Assembly: GCF_031178445.1 (NCBI RefSeq)
Contig: NZ_JAPSIY010000002.1
Location: 372,001 to 436,000, forward strand
Length of the DNA stretch: 64,000 nt
From: Microbacterium sp.
GTDB taxonomy: Bacteria > Actinomycetota > Actinomycetes > Actinomycetales > Microbacteriaceae
Direction: 5' to 3'
Shown piece after piece: positions 35,827 through 44,838 of this stretch. Each line of letters opens with the position of its first letter. Position 1 is the stretch's first letter. The notes beneath the pieces are model-generated. The model was given only the letters and a program-made list of their open reading frames with translations. It searched no databases and was not told where the DNA came from. A program made the translations under genes and the position numbers.

Positions 35827-36219
35827 TCAGCGGGCGAAGGGGCCTGTGCGGGTGGAGACGATCTCCTTGCCGAGGGGCATGAGCGAGATGGGCACCATCT
35901 TGAAGTCGGCGATTCCCATCGGGATGCCGACGATGGTGATGCACAGCGCGATGCCGGACAGGATGTGCCCGATGGCGAGCCACCATCCGGCGAGCACGAC
36001 CCAGAGCACGTTTCCGAGGAACGAACCGACGCCCGACTTGGATCTGTCGACGATCTGCCGCCCGAACGGCCAGATCGCGTAGCGCGCGATGCGGAACGAG
36101 GCGATCGCCCACGGAATGGTGACGATCGGGACGCACAGCAGGATGCCGGCGAACACGTACCCCAGGAAGAGTGCCCAGCCGGCGAAGATGACCCAGATGA
36201 TGTTGAGGATCGTGCGCAT
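35827..36219 (-). CDS. YccF-family membrane protein
   Basis: 130 residues in two repeats, each with a hydrophobic helix pair: ILNIIWVIFAGWALFLGYVFAGILLCVPIVTIPW and LGNVLWVVLAGWWLAIGHILSGIALCITIVGIPMG. The IVGIPMGIADFKMVPISLMPLGKEIV ending is typical. Function unknown. A second in-frame ATG at 36225 would add two residues; 36219 matches family starts (MRTILNIIW). Confidence 0.85.
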   Translation of the reverse strand: MRTILNIIWVIFAGWALFLGYVFAGILLCVPIVTIPWAIASFRIARYAIWPFGRQIVDRSKSGVGSFLGNVLWVVLAGWWLAIGHILSGIALCITIVGIPMGIADFKMVPISLMPLGKEIVSTRTGPFAR

Positions 36220-36244
36220 GCACATGATTGTCGCACCCGTCGCC

Positions 36245-36250
36245 TAGGGT
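36245..36250 (+). promoter_or_regulatory. -10 box of the ABC ATPase-permease operon
   Basis: TAGGGT six bases before ATG 36257. Confidence 0.5.
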
Positions 36251-36256
36251 GAGGCC

Positions 36257-37246
36257 ATGAGCGGAATCGTCGCGCAGGGAGTGAGGCGTTCATTCGGCGC
36301 AGTGCACGCTGTGAGGGACGCGACTTTCGAGGCGAGACCGGGGCGGGTCACAGGCCTGGTCGGGCCGAACGGCGCAGGCAAGACCACACTGCTGCTGATG
36401 CTCGCCTCACTGCTCGAACCCGATGACGGCACGATCCGCATCGGCGACGTCGACCCGGTAGCGGATCCCTCATCGGTCAGGCGGATTCTGGGATGGATGC
36501 CCGACTCGCTCGGCGCGTGGCCGTCGCTCACCGCACGCGAGAGCGTCATCACCACCGCGCGGCTGCACGACCTGAGCGCGGAGCACGCCGCCCGTCGCGC
36601 CGACGACCTGCTGCAGCTCGTCGGCCTTTCCGAACACGCGGCGTCACCAGCGCGGGTCCTCTCGCGGGGACAGAAGCAGAAGCTGGGCCTGGCGCGCGCC
36701 CTCGTGCACGGGCCCGCCGTACTGCTGCTCGACGAGCCGGCGTCCGGCCTCGACCCCGAAGCGAGAGTGCAACTGCGCCTGCTGCTGCGTCACCTCGCGG
36801 CACAGGGTACGACCGTGCTGATCTCGAGCCACGTGCTCTCGGAGCTCGAGGAGGTCATCGATGACGCCGTCTTCCTTGTCGCCGGGTCGGTGGTCGACCC
36901 TGGTGCGGGCCCTGCCGACCGCACCTATCGCGTGCGGCTGAGCTCGGCCGTCGCCGCCGTGGCGGCGGTCGCCGAAGCGCTCGGCGTGCCCCCGGAGTCC
37001 GTCGCCGACGACAGGGGCGACGCGCTGCTCCCCTTCGCCGACGAGAGCGAGGCGGTCGAGGGGCTGCGCCGACTGGTCTCGGCCGGGTTGCCCGTGCTGG
37101 AGTTCTCTCCGGCGCAGAGCGCGCTGGAGAGCGTGTTCCTCTCGCTGCAGCACCCCGCGACATCGCCGCCTCCCGCGACAGCTCCGCCGCCCGCGACAGC
37201 TCCGCCTCCGCCCCCTGTGCTCCCTGCAGAAGGAGCAGGCGCATGA
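36257..37246 (+). CDS. ABC transporter ATP-binding protein (ABC-2 exporter type)
   Basis: 329 residues. Walker A GPNGAGKTT (about 36-44), signature LSRGQKQKLGLARAL, Walker B VLLLDEPASGLDP, H-loop SSHVLSE. After the ABC core, about 90 residues resemble the C-terminal domain of exporter ATPases, ending in a Pro/Ala-rich tail of repeated SPPPATAPPPAT. It drives the permease encoded downstream, which overlaps by ATGA. The substrate is unknown. Confidence 0.87.
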   Translation: MSGIVAQGVRRSFGAVHAVRDATFEARPGRVTGLVGPNGAGKTTLLLMLASLLEPDDGTIRIGDVDPVADPSSVRRILGWMPDSLGAWPSLTARESVITTARLHDLSAEHAARRADDLLQLVGLSEHAASPARVLSRGQKQKLGLARALVHGPAVLLLDEPASGLDPEARVQLRLLLRHLAAQGTTVLISSHVLSELEEVIDDAVFLVAGSVVDPGAGPADRTYRVRLSSAVAAVAAVAEALGVPPESVADDRGDALLPFADESEAVEGLRRLVSAGLPVLEFSPAQSALESVFLSLQHPATSPPPATAPPPATAPPPPPVLPAEGAGA

Positions 37247-38274
37247 GTCTCGCGCGGATCGTCACCATAGCCCGGCTCGAGCTCACCCAGCGCCTGCGCA
37301 GCGTCGGTTGGTACGTGCTGCTCGGCGTCTTCGCAGTGCTGCTGCTGGGCATCACCGGCCTCTCGTTCGCGGTGTTCTCCTTCCAGCAGGCTCCGAGCGC
37401 GGGGGTCTATTCGATCGTCGTGAACTTCGTCCTGCTGCTGGTCGTGCTCGTCTCTCCGACGCTCAGCGGCAACGCCATCAACGGCGACCGCGACGCTGCG
37501 ACGCTCGCGCCGATACAGGTGACGCTCGCCACCACCGGCGACATCATGTTCGGCAAGCTCCTGGCCGCGGTCACGACCGGAACGGCCTTCCTGCTCGTCG
37601 CGCTGCCGTTCCTGGCCGTGTCGCTGCTGGGCGGCGGGGTCAGTCCTGGCATGTTCCTCGTCTCGATCCTGGTGCTGCTGGCCGAGATCGTGGTGGTCGC
37701 CACCATCGGCGTGGGGCTGAGCGGGCTGATCGCCCGCCCTCTGTTCTCCATCGCCACGACCTACCTCGCCGTCGCGGCACTCGTCATCGGCACGCTCATC
37801 GTGTTCGCCCTCGCGGGAACGGCGATCCGCACAGAGACGGTGCGCTATGAGCGTCCGTGGAACGAGCAGACCGGCGAGCCAGTGTGCGATCGGTGGGACG
37901 AGTTCGAGCAGCAGACGCCCCGGTTCGATCTTGTGTGGGGAGTGCTGGCGGCGAACCCGTTCGTCGTGCTGGCCGATGCGACCCCCGTCGAGTTCCGTGA
38001 TGGCTATCCGCAGGATCTCTTCGGACAGATCAAGACCGGGGTGCGCGCTGCGCAGCATCCGCCCGTGCCCGAGCGCTGGGATCCCTGCGATCGAGGGTTC
38101 GAGTACGGCCCGGCCGAAGGGCGCACACCGGAGGACCTTGTCGAGAGCAGCGCGCCGAGCTGGTTCGTCGGGCTGGGGGTGCAGGTGCTGATCGCAGGCG
38201 GTCTGTTCGCCGCGGCCTGGGCGCGAACGCGCACTCCTGCAAGACGGCTGCCGCCGGGCACGCGCATCGCCTGA
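37243..38274 (+). CDS. ABC-2 type transporter permease
   Basis: 343 residues with six hydrophobic helices in the ABC-2 pattern: one near the N-terminus (WYVLLGVFAVLLLGITGLSFAVF), a conserved NAINGDRDAATLAPIQVTLATTGDIMFGKLLAA coupling segment, and a helix at the C-terminus. Between helices 5 and 6 sits a ~110-residue soluble loop with a Cys pair (PVCDRWDEF and WDPCDRGFEY), probably outside and possibly disulfide-bonded. Co-translated with its ATPase. Confidence 0.85.
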   Translation: MSLARIVTIARLELTQRLRSVGWYVLLGVFAVLLLGITGLSFAVFSFQQAPSAGVYSIVVNFVLLLVVLVSPTLSGNAINGDRDAATLAPIQVTLATTGDIMFGKLLAAVTTGTAFLLVALPFLAVSLLGGGVSPGMFLVSILVLLAEIVVVATIGVGLSGLIARPLFSIATTYLAVAALVIGTLIVFALAGTAIRTETVRYERPWNEQTGEPVCDRWDEFEQQTPRFDLVWGVLAANPFVVLADATPVEFRDGYPQDLFGQIKTGVRAAQHPPVPERWDPCDRGFEYGPAEGRTPEDLVESSAPSWFVGLGVQVLIAGGLFAAAWARTRTPARRLPPGTRIA

Positions 38275-38311
38275 CGGATCCTCGCTGGATACCGGTGTCG
38301 GTCACCGCGCC

Positions 38312-38317
38312 TAGACT
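38312..38317 (+). promoter_or_regulatory. -10 box of pcrA
   Basis: TAGACT nine bases before ATG 38327. Confidence 0.45.
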
Positions 38318-38326
38318 CGTAAGGCC

Positions 38327-40786
38327 ATGACCGACGCCCCTCTCATCGTGCCCTCGACCACCGTTCCCCACCCTTCGGACGGAGGGCGTGACGCTCTGCT
38401 CGCGGGGCTGAACCCGCAGCAGAGGGAAGCCGTCACGTTCCGCGGTCAGGCGCTGCTCATCGTGGCCGGTGCCGGTTCGGGCAAGACGAGCGTGCTCACC
38501 CGCCGCATCGCGCTGCTCCTGCGTGAACGAGAGGCCTGGCCGAGCCAGATCCTCGCCATCACCTTCACGAACAAGGCGGCCGGTGAGATGCGCGAGCGCG
38601 TCGAGGCGCTCGTCGGCGAAACGGCACGCGGCATGTGGATCTCCACGTTCCACTCCGCGTGTGTGCGCATCCTGCGCCGTGAAGCAGAGCAGTTCGGCTT
38701 CACGCGGTCATTCACGATCTATGACTCGGGCGATTCGCGAGCGCTGCTCAAGCGGCTCGTGAAGGAGCACGAGGCCGACGCCTACGGGCTCACCCCCGGA
38801 GCCGCTCAATCACGCATCTCGAAGCTGAAGAACGAGCTGACGGATGCCGAGGGCTTCGCCCGGCAGGCGAACCTGTCGGACCCTGCCGAGCGGAAGTTCG
38901 CCGACATCTTCACCGACTATCAGCGGGCGTTGCAGAAGGCGAACGCCTTCGACTTCGACGACCTGATCGTGCAGACGGTGTTCCTGTTCCGCGCGTTCCC
39001 CAAAGTCGCCGACACCTACCGTCGACGCTTCCGCCACATTCTGGTCGACGAGTATCAGGACACCAACCACGCCCAGTACGCGCTGATCCACGAGCTCACG
39101 CGACCGGTCTCGGGGTCGGCGCCGGAGCCGTATGCCTCGAACGGCATGATGATCTTCGAACCCGAGCCGCAGCCGAGCGCAGATGAGCAGTCCGCGGGTG
39201 CCTCGCTCACCGTGGTCGGCGACTCCGACCAGTCGATCTACGCCTTCCGCGGCGCCGACATCCGTAACATCAGCGAGTTCGAGCGCGACTTCCCCGGGGC
39301 CAAGGTCGTGCTGCTCGAGCAGAACTACCGGTCGACGCAGAACATCCTCTCGGCCGCGAACGCCGTGATCGGCCACAACTTCGACCGCAAGGCGAAGAAC
39401 CTCTGGAGCGACAAGGGCCCCGGCGAGAAGATCGTCGGATTCACCGGCTACTCGCAGCACGACGAGGCGCAGTTCGTCGCAGATGAGGTCGACGCGCTGC
39501 GACGCGCCGGCATCCCCTACTCGGAGATGGCGGTGTTCTACCGCACCAACTCGCAATCGCGTGCGCTCGAGGAGATCTTCATCCGCTCGGCCGTGCCCTA
39601 CAAGATCATGGGCGGCACCAAGTTCTACGAACGCGCCGAGATCAAGGATGCGCTCGCCTACCTCGTCGCCGTCGCCAATCCCGCCGATGAGATGGCCGTG
39701 CGCCGCATCCTCAACAAGCCTCGCCGCGGCATCGGCGACGTCACCGAGACGTCGATCGCCCGTTTCGCCGAGGAGCACGGCATCAGCTTCCGCGACGCCC
39801 TGCGCCACCCCGGTGAGCTCGGCGTAGGTCCCAAGCTGCAGACGGCGATCGCCCAGCTCGACGCGCTTCTCGATGATGCCGCAGCGATCATGCTGCCCGC
39901 CTCCGGCGAGCTGCCCTCGGCGACGTCCGTCGCCGAGGGCCTCACCCTGCTTCTCAACAAGAGCGGCTACTTCGACGCGCTGCGCGCCAGCCGCGATCCT
40001 CAGGACGAAGCACGCCTCGAGAACCTCGACGAGTTCATCGCCGTCACGCGGGATTTCGCACGCAACAACCCCGACGGCACCATCGTCGACTTCCTCACCG
40101 AGGTGGCACTGGTGTCGGACGCCGATGACCTCGACGACGAGTCCGGCACCGTCTCCTTGATGACCATGCACACCGCCAAGGGGCTCGAGTACGACGCGGT
40201 GTTCGTCACCGGTGTCGAAGAGGACCTCATCCCGCACCGCATTTCGGCCGGTGAGCCGGGCGGCCCGCAGGAGGAGCGGAGGCTGTTCTACGTCGGCATC
40301 ACCCGTGCGCGTAAGCGCCTGCACCTGTCCCTCGCGATGACGCGGGCGCAGTTCGGTGAGGTGTCGGTGGCGATGCCAAGCCGCTTCCTGCAGGAGATCC
40401 CCGCCGACCTGATCGACTGGCGCCAGTCGCCGGGCGACGTGAACTCGCGCGGCGGCATGCAGTCGCGCGCATTGAACGCGCGCCCCGGCGGACGCGATCG
40501 ATTCGGCGGAGGCGACCGCTTCGGAGTCAGCCCGCTGCCCAAGCGTGACCAGCTCAAGCCGTTGTCCACGGCGATGGATCGTTTCCCGAACAAGGTCACA
40601 GGGAAGGTTCGCGACAACGGCGACCTCGAGCTGGCCGCCGGCGACCGCATCCGCCACGACGACTTCGGTGAAGGTCGTATTGAGGCCGTCACGGGCGAGG
40701 GCGCGAAGCGCATCGCGCATGTGCGCTTCGACAGCGCTGGGCAGAAGAAGCTGCTGATCAAGATCGCGCCCATCACGAAACTCTGA
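38327..40786 (+). CDS. pcrA: UvrD/PcrA-type ATP-dependent DNA helicase
   Basis: 819 residues, superfamily 1A 3'-5' helicase. Motifs: Q-motif LNPQQREAV, Walker A GAGSGKTS (about 46-53), TFTNKAAGEM (Ia), VDEYQDTN (II), VGDSDQSIYAFRGAD (III), NYRSTQNIL (IV), TMHTAKGLEYDAVFVTG (V), EEERRLFYVGITRARK (VI). The C-terminal GDRIRHDDFGEGRIEAV...VRFD is the RNA-polymerase-binding Tudor-like domain of PcrA. A ~40-residue insertion rich in Pro/Glu/Ser (SGSAPEPYASNGMMIFEPEP) sits between motifs II and III. It acts in repair, replication restart and removal of stalled polymerase. Confidence 0.95.
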   Translation: MTDAPLIVPSTTVPHPSDGGRDALLAGLNPQQREAVTFRGQALLIVAGAGSGKTSVLTRRIALLLREREAWPSQILAITFTNKAAGEMRERVEALVGETARGMWISTFHSACVRILRREAEQFGFTRSFTIYDSGDSRALLKRLVKEHEADAYGLTPGAAQSRISKLKNELTDAEGFARQANLSDPAERKFADIFTDYQRALQKANAFDFDDLIVQTVFLFRAFPKVADTYRRRFRHILVDEYQDTNHAQYALIHELTRPVSGSAPEPYASNGMMIFEPEPQPSADEQSAGASLTVVGDSDQSIYAFRGADIRNISEFERDFPGAKVVLLEQNYRSTQNILSAANAVIGHNFDRKAKNLWSDKGPGEKIVGFTGYSQHDEAQFVADEVDALRRAGIPYSEMAVFYRTNSQSRALEEIFIRSAVPYKIMGGTKFYERAEIKDALAYLVAVANPADEMAVRRILNKPRRGIGDVTETSIARFAEEHGISFRDALRHPGELGVGPKLQTAIAQLDALLDDAAAIMLPASGELPSATSVAEGLTLLLNKSGYFDALRASRDPQDEARLENLDEFIAVTRDFARNNPDGTIVDFLTEVALVSDADDLDDESGTVSLMTMHTAKGLEYDAVFVTGVEEDLIPHRISAGEPGGPQEERRLFYVGITRARKRLHLSLAMTRAQFGEVSVAMPSRFLQEIPADLIDWRQSPGDVNSRGGMQSRALNARPGGRDRFGGGDRFGVSPLPKRDQLKPLSTAMDRFPNKVTGKVRDNGDLELAAGDRIRHDDFGEGRIEAVTGEGAKRIAHVRFDSAGQKKLLIKIAPITKL

Positions 40787-40795
40787 GCAGACGTC

Positions 40796-40813
40796 CCGTC
40801 CGGCACCGGACGG
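40796..40813 (+). terminator. Hairpin after pcrA
   Basis: CCGTCCG-GCAC-CGGACGG, ten bases after the stop. Short, no T-run. Confidence 0.5.
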
Positions 40814-40833
40814 ATCGCGCGCCGAGGCGGGGT

Positions 40834-40839
40834 TAGGCT
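40834..40839 (+). promoter_or_regulatory. -10 box of the SseB-like gene
   Basis: TAGGCT seven bases before ATG 40847. Confidence 0.5.
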
Positions 40840-40846
40840 GGCAGAT

Positions 40847-41986
40847 ATGGCCCTCTTCTCACGCCGCAAGAAGTCCGTCGACACCCAGGACGCAGGTCTG
40901 CCGGTCGATCAGGAGCACGCGGAGGATGCGGCCGACCAGTCCGTCGCGGAGCCGGAGGCGTCCATCGAGCCGGCACCGAGCGTCGGCATCTCGGTGCAGG
41001 CCTTTCGCGGCGTGGGCGCGGAGGCCGGCCCCGAGATGAGCCTGCCTGCGGAGCCCTCCCAGGTCGAGCCGCCGCGCGCTGCGAAGAGGACGTCGAGTGC
41101 GTCAGCGGGGCCCGCGGCCGTGCCGGCGACCCCGGCGGCAGCCCCCCGGCTTCCGCTCGCACCGGCGCTGCCGCCCGAGCAGACCCACTCGGTCGACGGG
41201 CTCGACGACAACGTGCTGCTGCGTGAGGCGCTGGCGCAGCTGGAGGACGGCGCGACCAACGAGCAGCTGCTCGGCGTGATGCGGCAGTCGCTGCAAGGGC
41301 ATCTGTACCTGCGGGTGCACGGCGACGCACGCGAGCAGCTCACCGCCGGCAAGCCGCTGTCCGTCGGCGTCATTCGTGACGGCGATCGCTCGTTCATGCT
41401 CGCCTACACCTCGGGGGCGGCGTTGCGTGCCTCGGTGCAGGGTGAGGAAGACGCTGCGGCGACCTCGGCCATCGCGCAACCGGTCGCCTCGGTGTACCGC
41501 CAGGTGGTCTCGGGCGGCTTCACCGGCATCATCATCGACAACAGCTCCGCTCCGCACCGCGCGGTGTTCCCCACCGAGCTGCTGCAGCGGGCACTGGAGC
41601 AGGGCGACGACGATACGCAGCTCAAGTCGCTCCTCGCGGCGCCGCGCGATGAGACGACGCCCGCCCGCGTTGCCGAGGTGCTCGCGAAGAAGCGCACGTG
41701 GGTCGCGGTGAACGACGGCGGAAGCGGCCAGCCGATCGGCATCGCCGAGGCGCGCAGCGCCGACGGACGCCGGTTCCTGCAGGTGTTCTCGCACCCGCTC
41801 GAGGTCGTCGTCCTCGGCCGCAAGGACAAGCCGATGCCCTTCCCGCCCGAGCAGCTCGGCAAGGTTCTCAGTCAGCATCCCGACATCGCGGGGGTGCTGA
41901 TCGACGTGGCCGGCCCCTCGCTCGCGGTCGAGCGCGACGCTCTCGCGCCGGTCATGGTGCTGGCCGTCGATCTCGACGCGGAGTAG
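40847..41986 (+). CDS. SseB-family protein with disordered N-terminus
   Basis: 379 residues. The first ~120 are acidic then Pro/Ala-rich and probably disordered. Two SseB-like modules follow: about 123-245 (NVLLREALAQLEDGATNEQLLGVMRQSLQGHLYLRV...) and about 250-378 (LLAAPRDETTPARVAEVLAKKRTWVAVNDG...GVLIDVAGPSLAVERDALAPVMVLA). Enhanced-serine-sensitivity SseB proteins have no firmly known biochemical role; in actinobacteria they are often cytosolic and linked to stress or secretion loci. No signal peptide. Confidence 0.78.
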   Translation: MALFSRRKKSVDTQDAGLPVDQEHAEDAADQSVAEPEASIEPAPSVGISVQAFRGVGAEAGPEMSLPAEPSQVEPPRAAKRTSSASAGPAAVPATPAAAPRLPLAPALPPEQTHSVDGLDDNVLLREALAQLEDGATNEQLLGVMRQSLQGHLYLRVHGDAREQLTAGKPLSVGVIRDGDRSFMLAYTSGAALRASVQGEEDAAATSAIAQPVASVYRQVVSGGFTGIIIDNSSAPHRAVFPTELLQRALEQGDDDTQLKSLLAAPRDETTPARVAEVLAKKRTWVAVNDGGSGQPIGIAEARSADGRRFLQVFSHPLEVVVLGRKDKPMPFPPEQLGKVLSQHPDIAGVLIDVAGPSLAVERDALAPVMVLAVDLDAE

Positions 41987-42046
41987 TTCTCCGGCCCGGT
42001 GAGCATCAGGCCGCCGCACCACTACCGGGACGAAGGCGCGACCGCC

Positions 42047-42052
42047 TAAGGT
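42047..42052 (+). promoter_or_regulatory. -10 box of the polymerase-domain gene
   Basis: TAAGGT six bases before ATG 42059. Confidence 0.5.
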
Positions 42053-42058
42053 CGGATC

Positions 42059-43120
42059 ATGGCCTCTGAGCGCGTGACCGTGACCGTCGCCGACCCCGAA
42101 GGAGATCGCGAAGTCGATCTGTCGAGCCCGAACCGGGCCGTCTGGCCCGATGCCGAAGGCGGGCCCATCACCAAAGCGGAACTGGCGGAGTACGTGCAGC
42201 TCGTGGCCGGCCCCTTTCTGAACGCGAACGGCAACCGCCCCGTCTCACTCCAGCGCTTCCGCGACGGCATCGGCGGGGAGGAGTTCTTCTCGAAGAACCC
42301 CCCAAAGGGCACGCCCGACTATGTCGACGCCGTCACCGTGACGTACAACAGCGGCAGACGTCACCCGCAGATCGTGCTCAACCGGCCGAGCGCTATCGTC
42401 TGGGCCGTGCAGATGAACACTGTCGTGTTCCATCCGTGGTCGTCGCTCGCCACCGACACCGACAACCCCGTCGAGCTGCGCATCGACCTCGACCCTCAGC
42501 CTGGCACCGACTTCGCCGACGCGGTCGTCGCCGCCCACGGGCTGCGCGAGGTGCTGCGCGAGGCGGGGCTCGAGCCGTTCATCAAGACCAGCGGTAACCG
42601 CGGGCTGCACGTGTTCTGCCCCATTGAGCCCGAACACGAGTTCCTCGACGTCCGTCACGCCGTGATCGCCGCCGGGCGAGAACTGGAACGGCGCATGCCG
42701 GATCAGGTGACGACGAACTGGTGGAAGGAGGAGCGCGGGAAGAGGATCTTCGTCGACTTCAATCAGGCGAACCGCGACCGCACGATGGCGGGCGCGTACA
42801 GCCCGCGCGCACTACCGAACGCCACCGTGGCGACACCGCTGCTGTGGGACGAGCTCGACGACGTGGATCCGGCGGCCTTCACGGTGCGCAGCATCCCGCA
42901 GCGTCTCGCCGACATCGGCGACCCGTGGGCCGAGATCCAGTCGGCACCGGGCCGGATCGACACCCTGCTGGAGTGGTGGGAGCGAGACCTTGGAAACGGG
43001 CTCGGAGAGATGCCGTTTCCGCCGGAGTTCCCCAAGATGCCGGGCGAGCCTCCGCGCGTGCAGCCCAGCAAGAAGGTCGCGGCCAACTGGGACGAAGAGG
43101 GCAACCGCGTCGAGGAATGA
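42059..43120 (+). CDS. Stand-alone LigD-type primase-polymerase (PolDom)
   Basis: 353 residues, archaeo-eukaryotic primase fold. LSSPNRAVWPDAEGGPITKAELAEYV and VSLQRFRDGIGGEEFFSKNPPKG at the start and LRIDLDPQPGTDF with the metal-binding Asp pair (about 142 and 144) are present. KTSGNRGLHVFCPIEP and KRIFVDFNQANRDRTMAGAYSPRALPNATVATPL contain the third Asp and the nucleotide-binding His. It inserts nucleotides or ribonucleotides during break repair. In many actinobacteria this domain is fused within LigD; here it is separate and convergent with an ATP-dependent ligase seven bases away. Confidence 0.9.
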   Translation: MASERVTVTVADPEGDREVDLSSPNRAVWPDAEGGPITKAELAEYVQLVAGPFLNANGNRPVSLQRFRDGIGGEEFFSKNPPKGTPDYVDAVTVTYNSGRRHPQIVLNRPSAIVWAVQMNTVVFHPWSSLATDTDNPVELRIDLDPQPGTDFADAVVAAHGLREVLREAGLEPFIKTSGNRGLHVFCPIEPEHEFLDVRHAVIAAGRELERRMPDQVTTNWWKEERGKRIFVDFNQANRDRTMAGAYSPRALPNATVATPLLWDELDDVDPAAFTVRSIPQRLADIGDPWAEIQSAPGRIDTLLEWWERDLGNGLGEMPFPPEFPKMPGEPPRVQPSKKVAANWDEEGNRVEE

Positions 43121-43126
43121 CCCCGC

Positions 43127-44161
43127 TCAGGTCAGCACGTCGGCGAGATCGTAGCCGTCGACGGTGTCGAGCTGAGCGTAAGTGCATGACGCCGCATCCC
43201 GATCGGGGCGCCAGCGCTCGAACTGCACCGTGTGCCGGAAACGGGCGCCTTCGAGCTGGTCGTAGCGCACCTCGAGTACGAGCTCCGGCCGCAGTCGCAC
43301 GAACGAGACGTCCTTCGCGCCGCTGAACCGTGAGCGCTCGCCCTCGCCCGTGACCGCCCCGCCCGTCTCGTCGCGTTCGACCAGCGGATCGAGCTCTTCG
43401 ACCAGCTTCTGCCGCATCGCATCGCTCCACGCGGCAACGCCTCCGACCTGGCGCAGCGTACCGCTTTCGTCGAACAGCCCGACGAGCAACGAGCCGACCC
43501 CGGAGCCGCTCTTGTGCACCCTGTACCCGAGCGCCACCACATCCGCGGTGCGGGCGTGCTTCACCTTGATCAGCGTGCGCTTGCCTGGTGCGTACGGATC
43601 GTCGAGCGGTTTCGCGACGACGCCGTCGAGGCCCGCGCCCTCGAACTCCGCCAGCCAGCGGCGTGCGAGCTCCGCATCCTCGGTGGTCCGGGTGAGGTGA
43701 AGCGGATGCCGAGCGTCCGCCAGCAGCCTCTCGAGCCGCGCCCGGCGCTCGCGGAACGGATGCTGCTGCAGATCCTCGTCTCCTTCGGCGAGCAGGTCGA
43801 AGGCGACGAACATTGCGGGCGTTTCGACCGCGAGCCTGGCCACCCGTGAGGCCGCAGGATGGATGCGCTGGCTGAGAGCCTCCCAGTCGAGGCGTTGCGC
43901 TCCGGCCGCACCGGTCGCGACGACGATCTCTCCATCGAGCAGACACGGGCCGGGGAGTATCTCGGCGAGCTGCTCCACCAGCTCGGGAAAGTAGCGGGTC
44001 AGCGGCTTGGCCCCGCGGGATCCGATCTCGAGCGTGTCCCCGTCCCAGGCGACCAGGCCGCGGAATCCGTCCCATTTCGGTTCATACAGCATCGGCTTCT
44101 TCGCGGGGTCCGGCACCGCCGCAGCGGCCTTCGCGAGCATCGGCGCAGGGATCTCGTACAT
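43127..44161 (-). CDS. ATP-dependent DNA ligase (LigC/LigD-ligase type)
   Basis: 344 residues, normal for a minimal ligase with nucleotidyltransferase and OB domains. The adenylated lysine is Lys29 in EPKWDGFRG (motif I). Motif III PAMFVAFDLLAEG, motif IV LDGVVAKPLDDPYAPGKR and motif V RTLIKVKHARTADVV follow, and the OB fold ends with motif VI-like VRLRPELVLEV. Start at ATG 44161 (MYEIPAPMLAK) by family similarity and a GGATGG ribosome site; an upstream extension is Arg/Pro-rich and unlikely to be coding. Paired convergently with the polymerase domain; no Ku gene is in the window. Confidence 0.9.
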   Translation of the reverse strand: MYEIPAPMLAKAAAAVPDPAKKPMLYEPKWDGFRGLVAWDGDTLEIGSRGAKPLTRYFPELVEQLAEILPGPCLLDGEIVVATGAAGAQRLDWEALSQRIHPAASRVARLAVETPAMFVAFDLLAEGDEDLQQHPFRERRARLERLLADARHPLHLTRTTEDAELARRWLAEFEGAGLDGVVAKPLDDPYAPGKRTLIKVKHARTADVVALGYRVHKSGSGVGSLLVGLFDESGTLRQVGGVAAWSDAMRQKLVEELDPLVERDETGGAVTGEGERSRFSGAKDVSFVRLRPELVLEVRYDQLEGARFRHTVQFERWRPDRDAASCTYAQLDTVDGYDLADVLT

Positions 44162-44288
44162 GACACCATCCTGCCTGCGCGGCGTGCTCGACGCGAGAGA
44201 CGGGAGCGTCGCTCGCGGATCCCCGTCCCGCGGTGTGGCGTCGGGAAGTGGTAACCCGGGCCGCGCTCGACGTGGGATCCTTGAACTG

Positions 44289-44780
44289 ATGAACGAAGTC
44301 CAGGGGCCCACGCCCGCAGGAACCTCCCGCCCGTACCGATCACTCGCCGAAGCGCTGCGCGCGCACCGTATCCCCGAAGAGAATCACGCCTTCATCGGCG
44401 CCGTCGTCGACGCCGTCGGCGTCACCGCGTTCATCGACCGCGGCCGTTACATCGAAGCCCTGCGCCGCGGAGAGGGCGCGCCGTTGCACATCGGACGCAC
44501 GTACACCAACGGGTTCACCGAAGACGAGCAGGTCGTGCTGCCCTCCGGTGCACTGAAGCTGCAGCCGAGCGAGGGCCGCGCACCGTACTTCTACGTGACG
44601 CACCCGAGTGAACTGCCAGGCATGGCCCCGGCCAAGCGTCCCTCCGGCAGTCGCACCTCGCCGAAGCCGAAGGCGGAGCCCCGCGCTCCTCGGGCGACCA
44701 AGCCGGTCGAACGCGACTACGGGGTGTGCGACGTGTGCTTCATGGTGCGCGGCCCTTCCGGCGCCTGCGGCTGCGATTGA
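44289..44780 (+). CDS. Conserved-looking hypothetical protein with a C-terminal four-Cys motif
   Basis: 163 residues, not recognised. Residues about 15-110 form a compact mixed alpha/beta region (PYRSLAEALRAHRIPEENHAFIGAVVDAVGVTAFIDRGRYIEALRRGEG; TYTNGFTEDEQVVLPSG). A basic Pro/Lys/Arg linker follows, then YGVCDVCFMVRGPSGACGCD with C-x2-C and C-x-C pairs that could bind zinc. Divergent from the ligase gene with 127 bases between starts. Function unassigned. Confidence 0.7.
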   Translation: MNEVQGPTPAGTSRPYRSLAEALRAHRIPEENHAFIGAVVDAVGVTAFIDRGRYIEALRRGEGAPLHIGRTYTNGFTEDEQVVLPSGALKLQPSEGRAPYFYVTHPSELPGMAPAKRPSGSRTSPKPKAEPRAPRATKPVERDYGVCDVCFMVRGPSGACGCD

Positions 44781-44838
44781 ACGCACGCTCCAGCACTACC
44801 TCACTCGGTTCGACGAGCGCTTCGAGGCGGCTCGCTTG

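Noticed and set aside
44162..44311. Longer start for the ATP-dependent ligase
   Set aside because: The added ~50 residues are Arg/Pro-rich without homology, and would run through the divergent promoter region. MYEIPAPMLAK is the usual family start.
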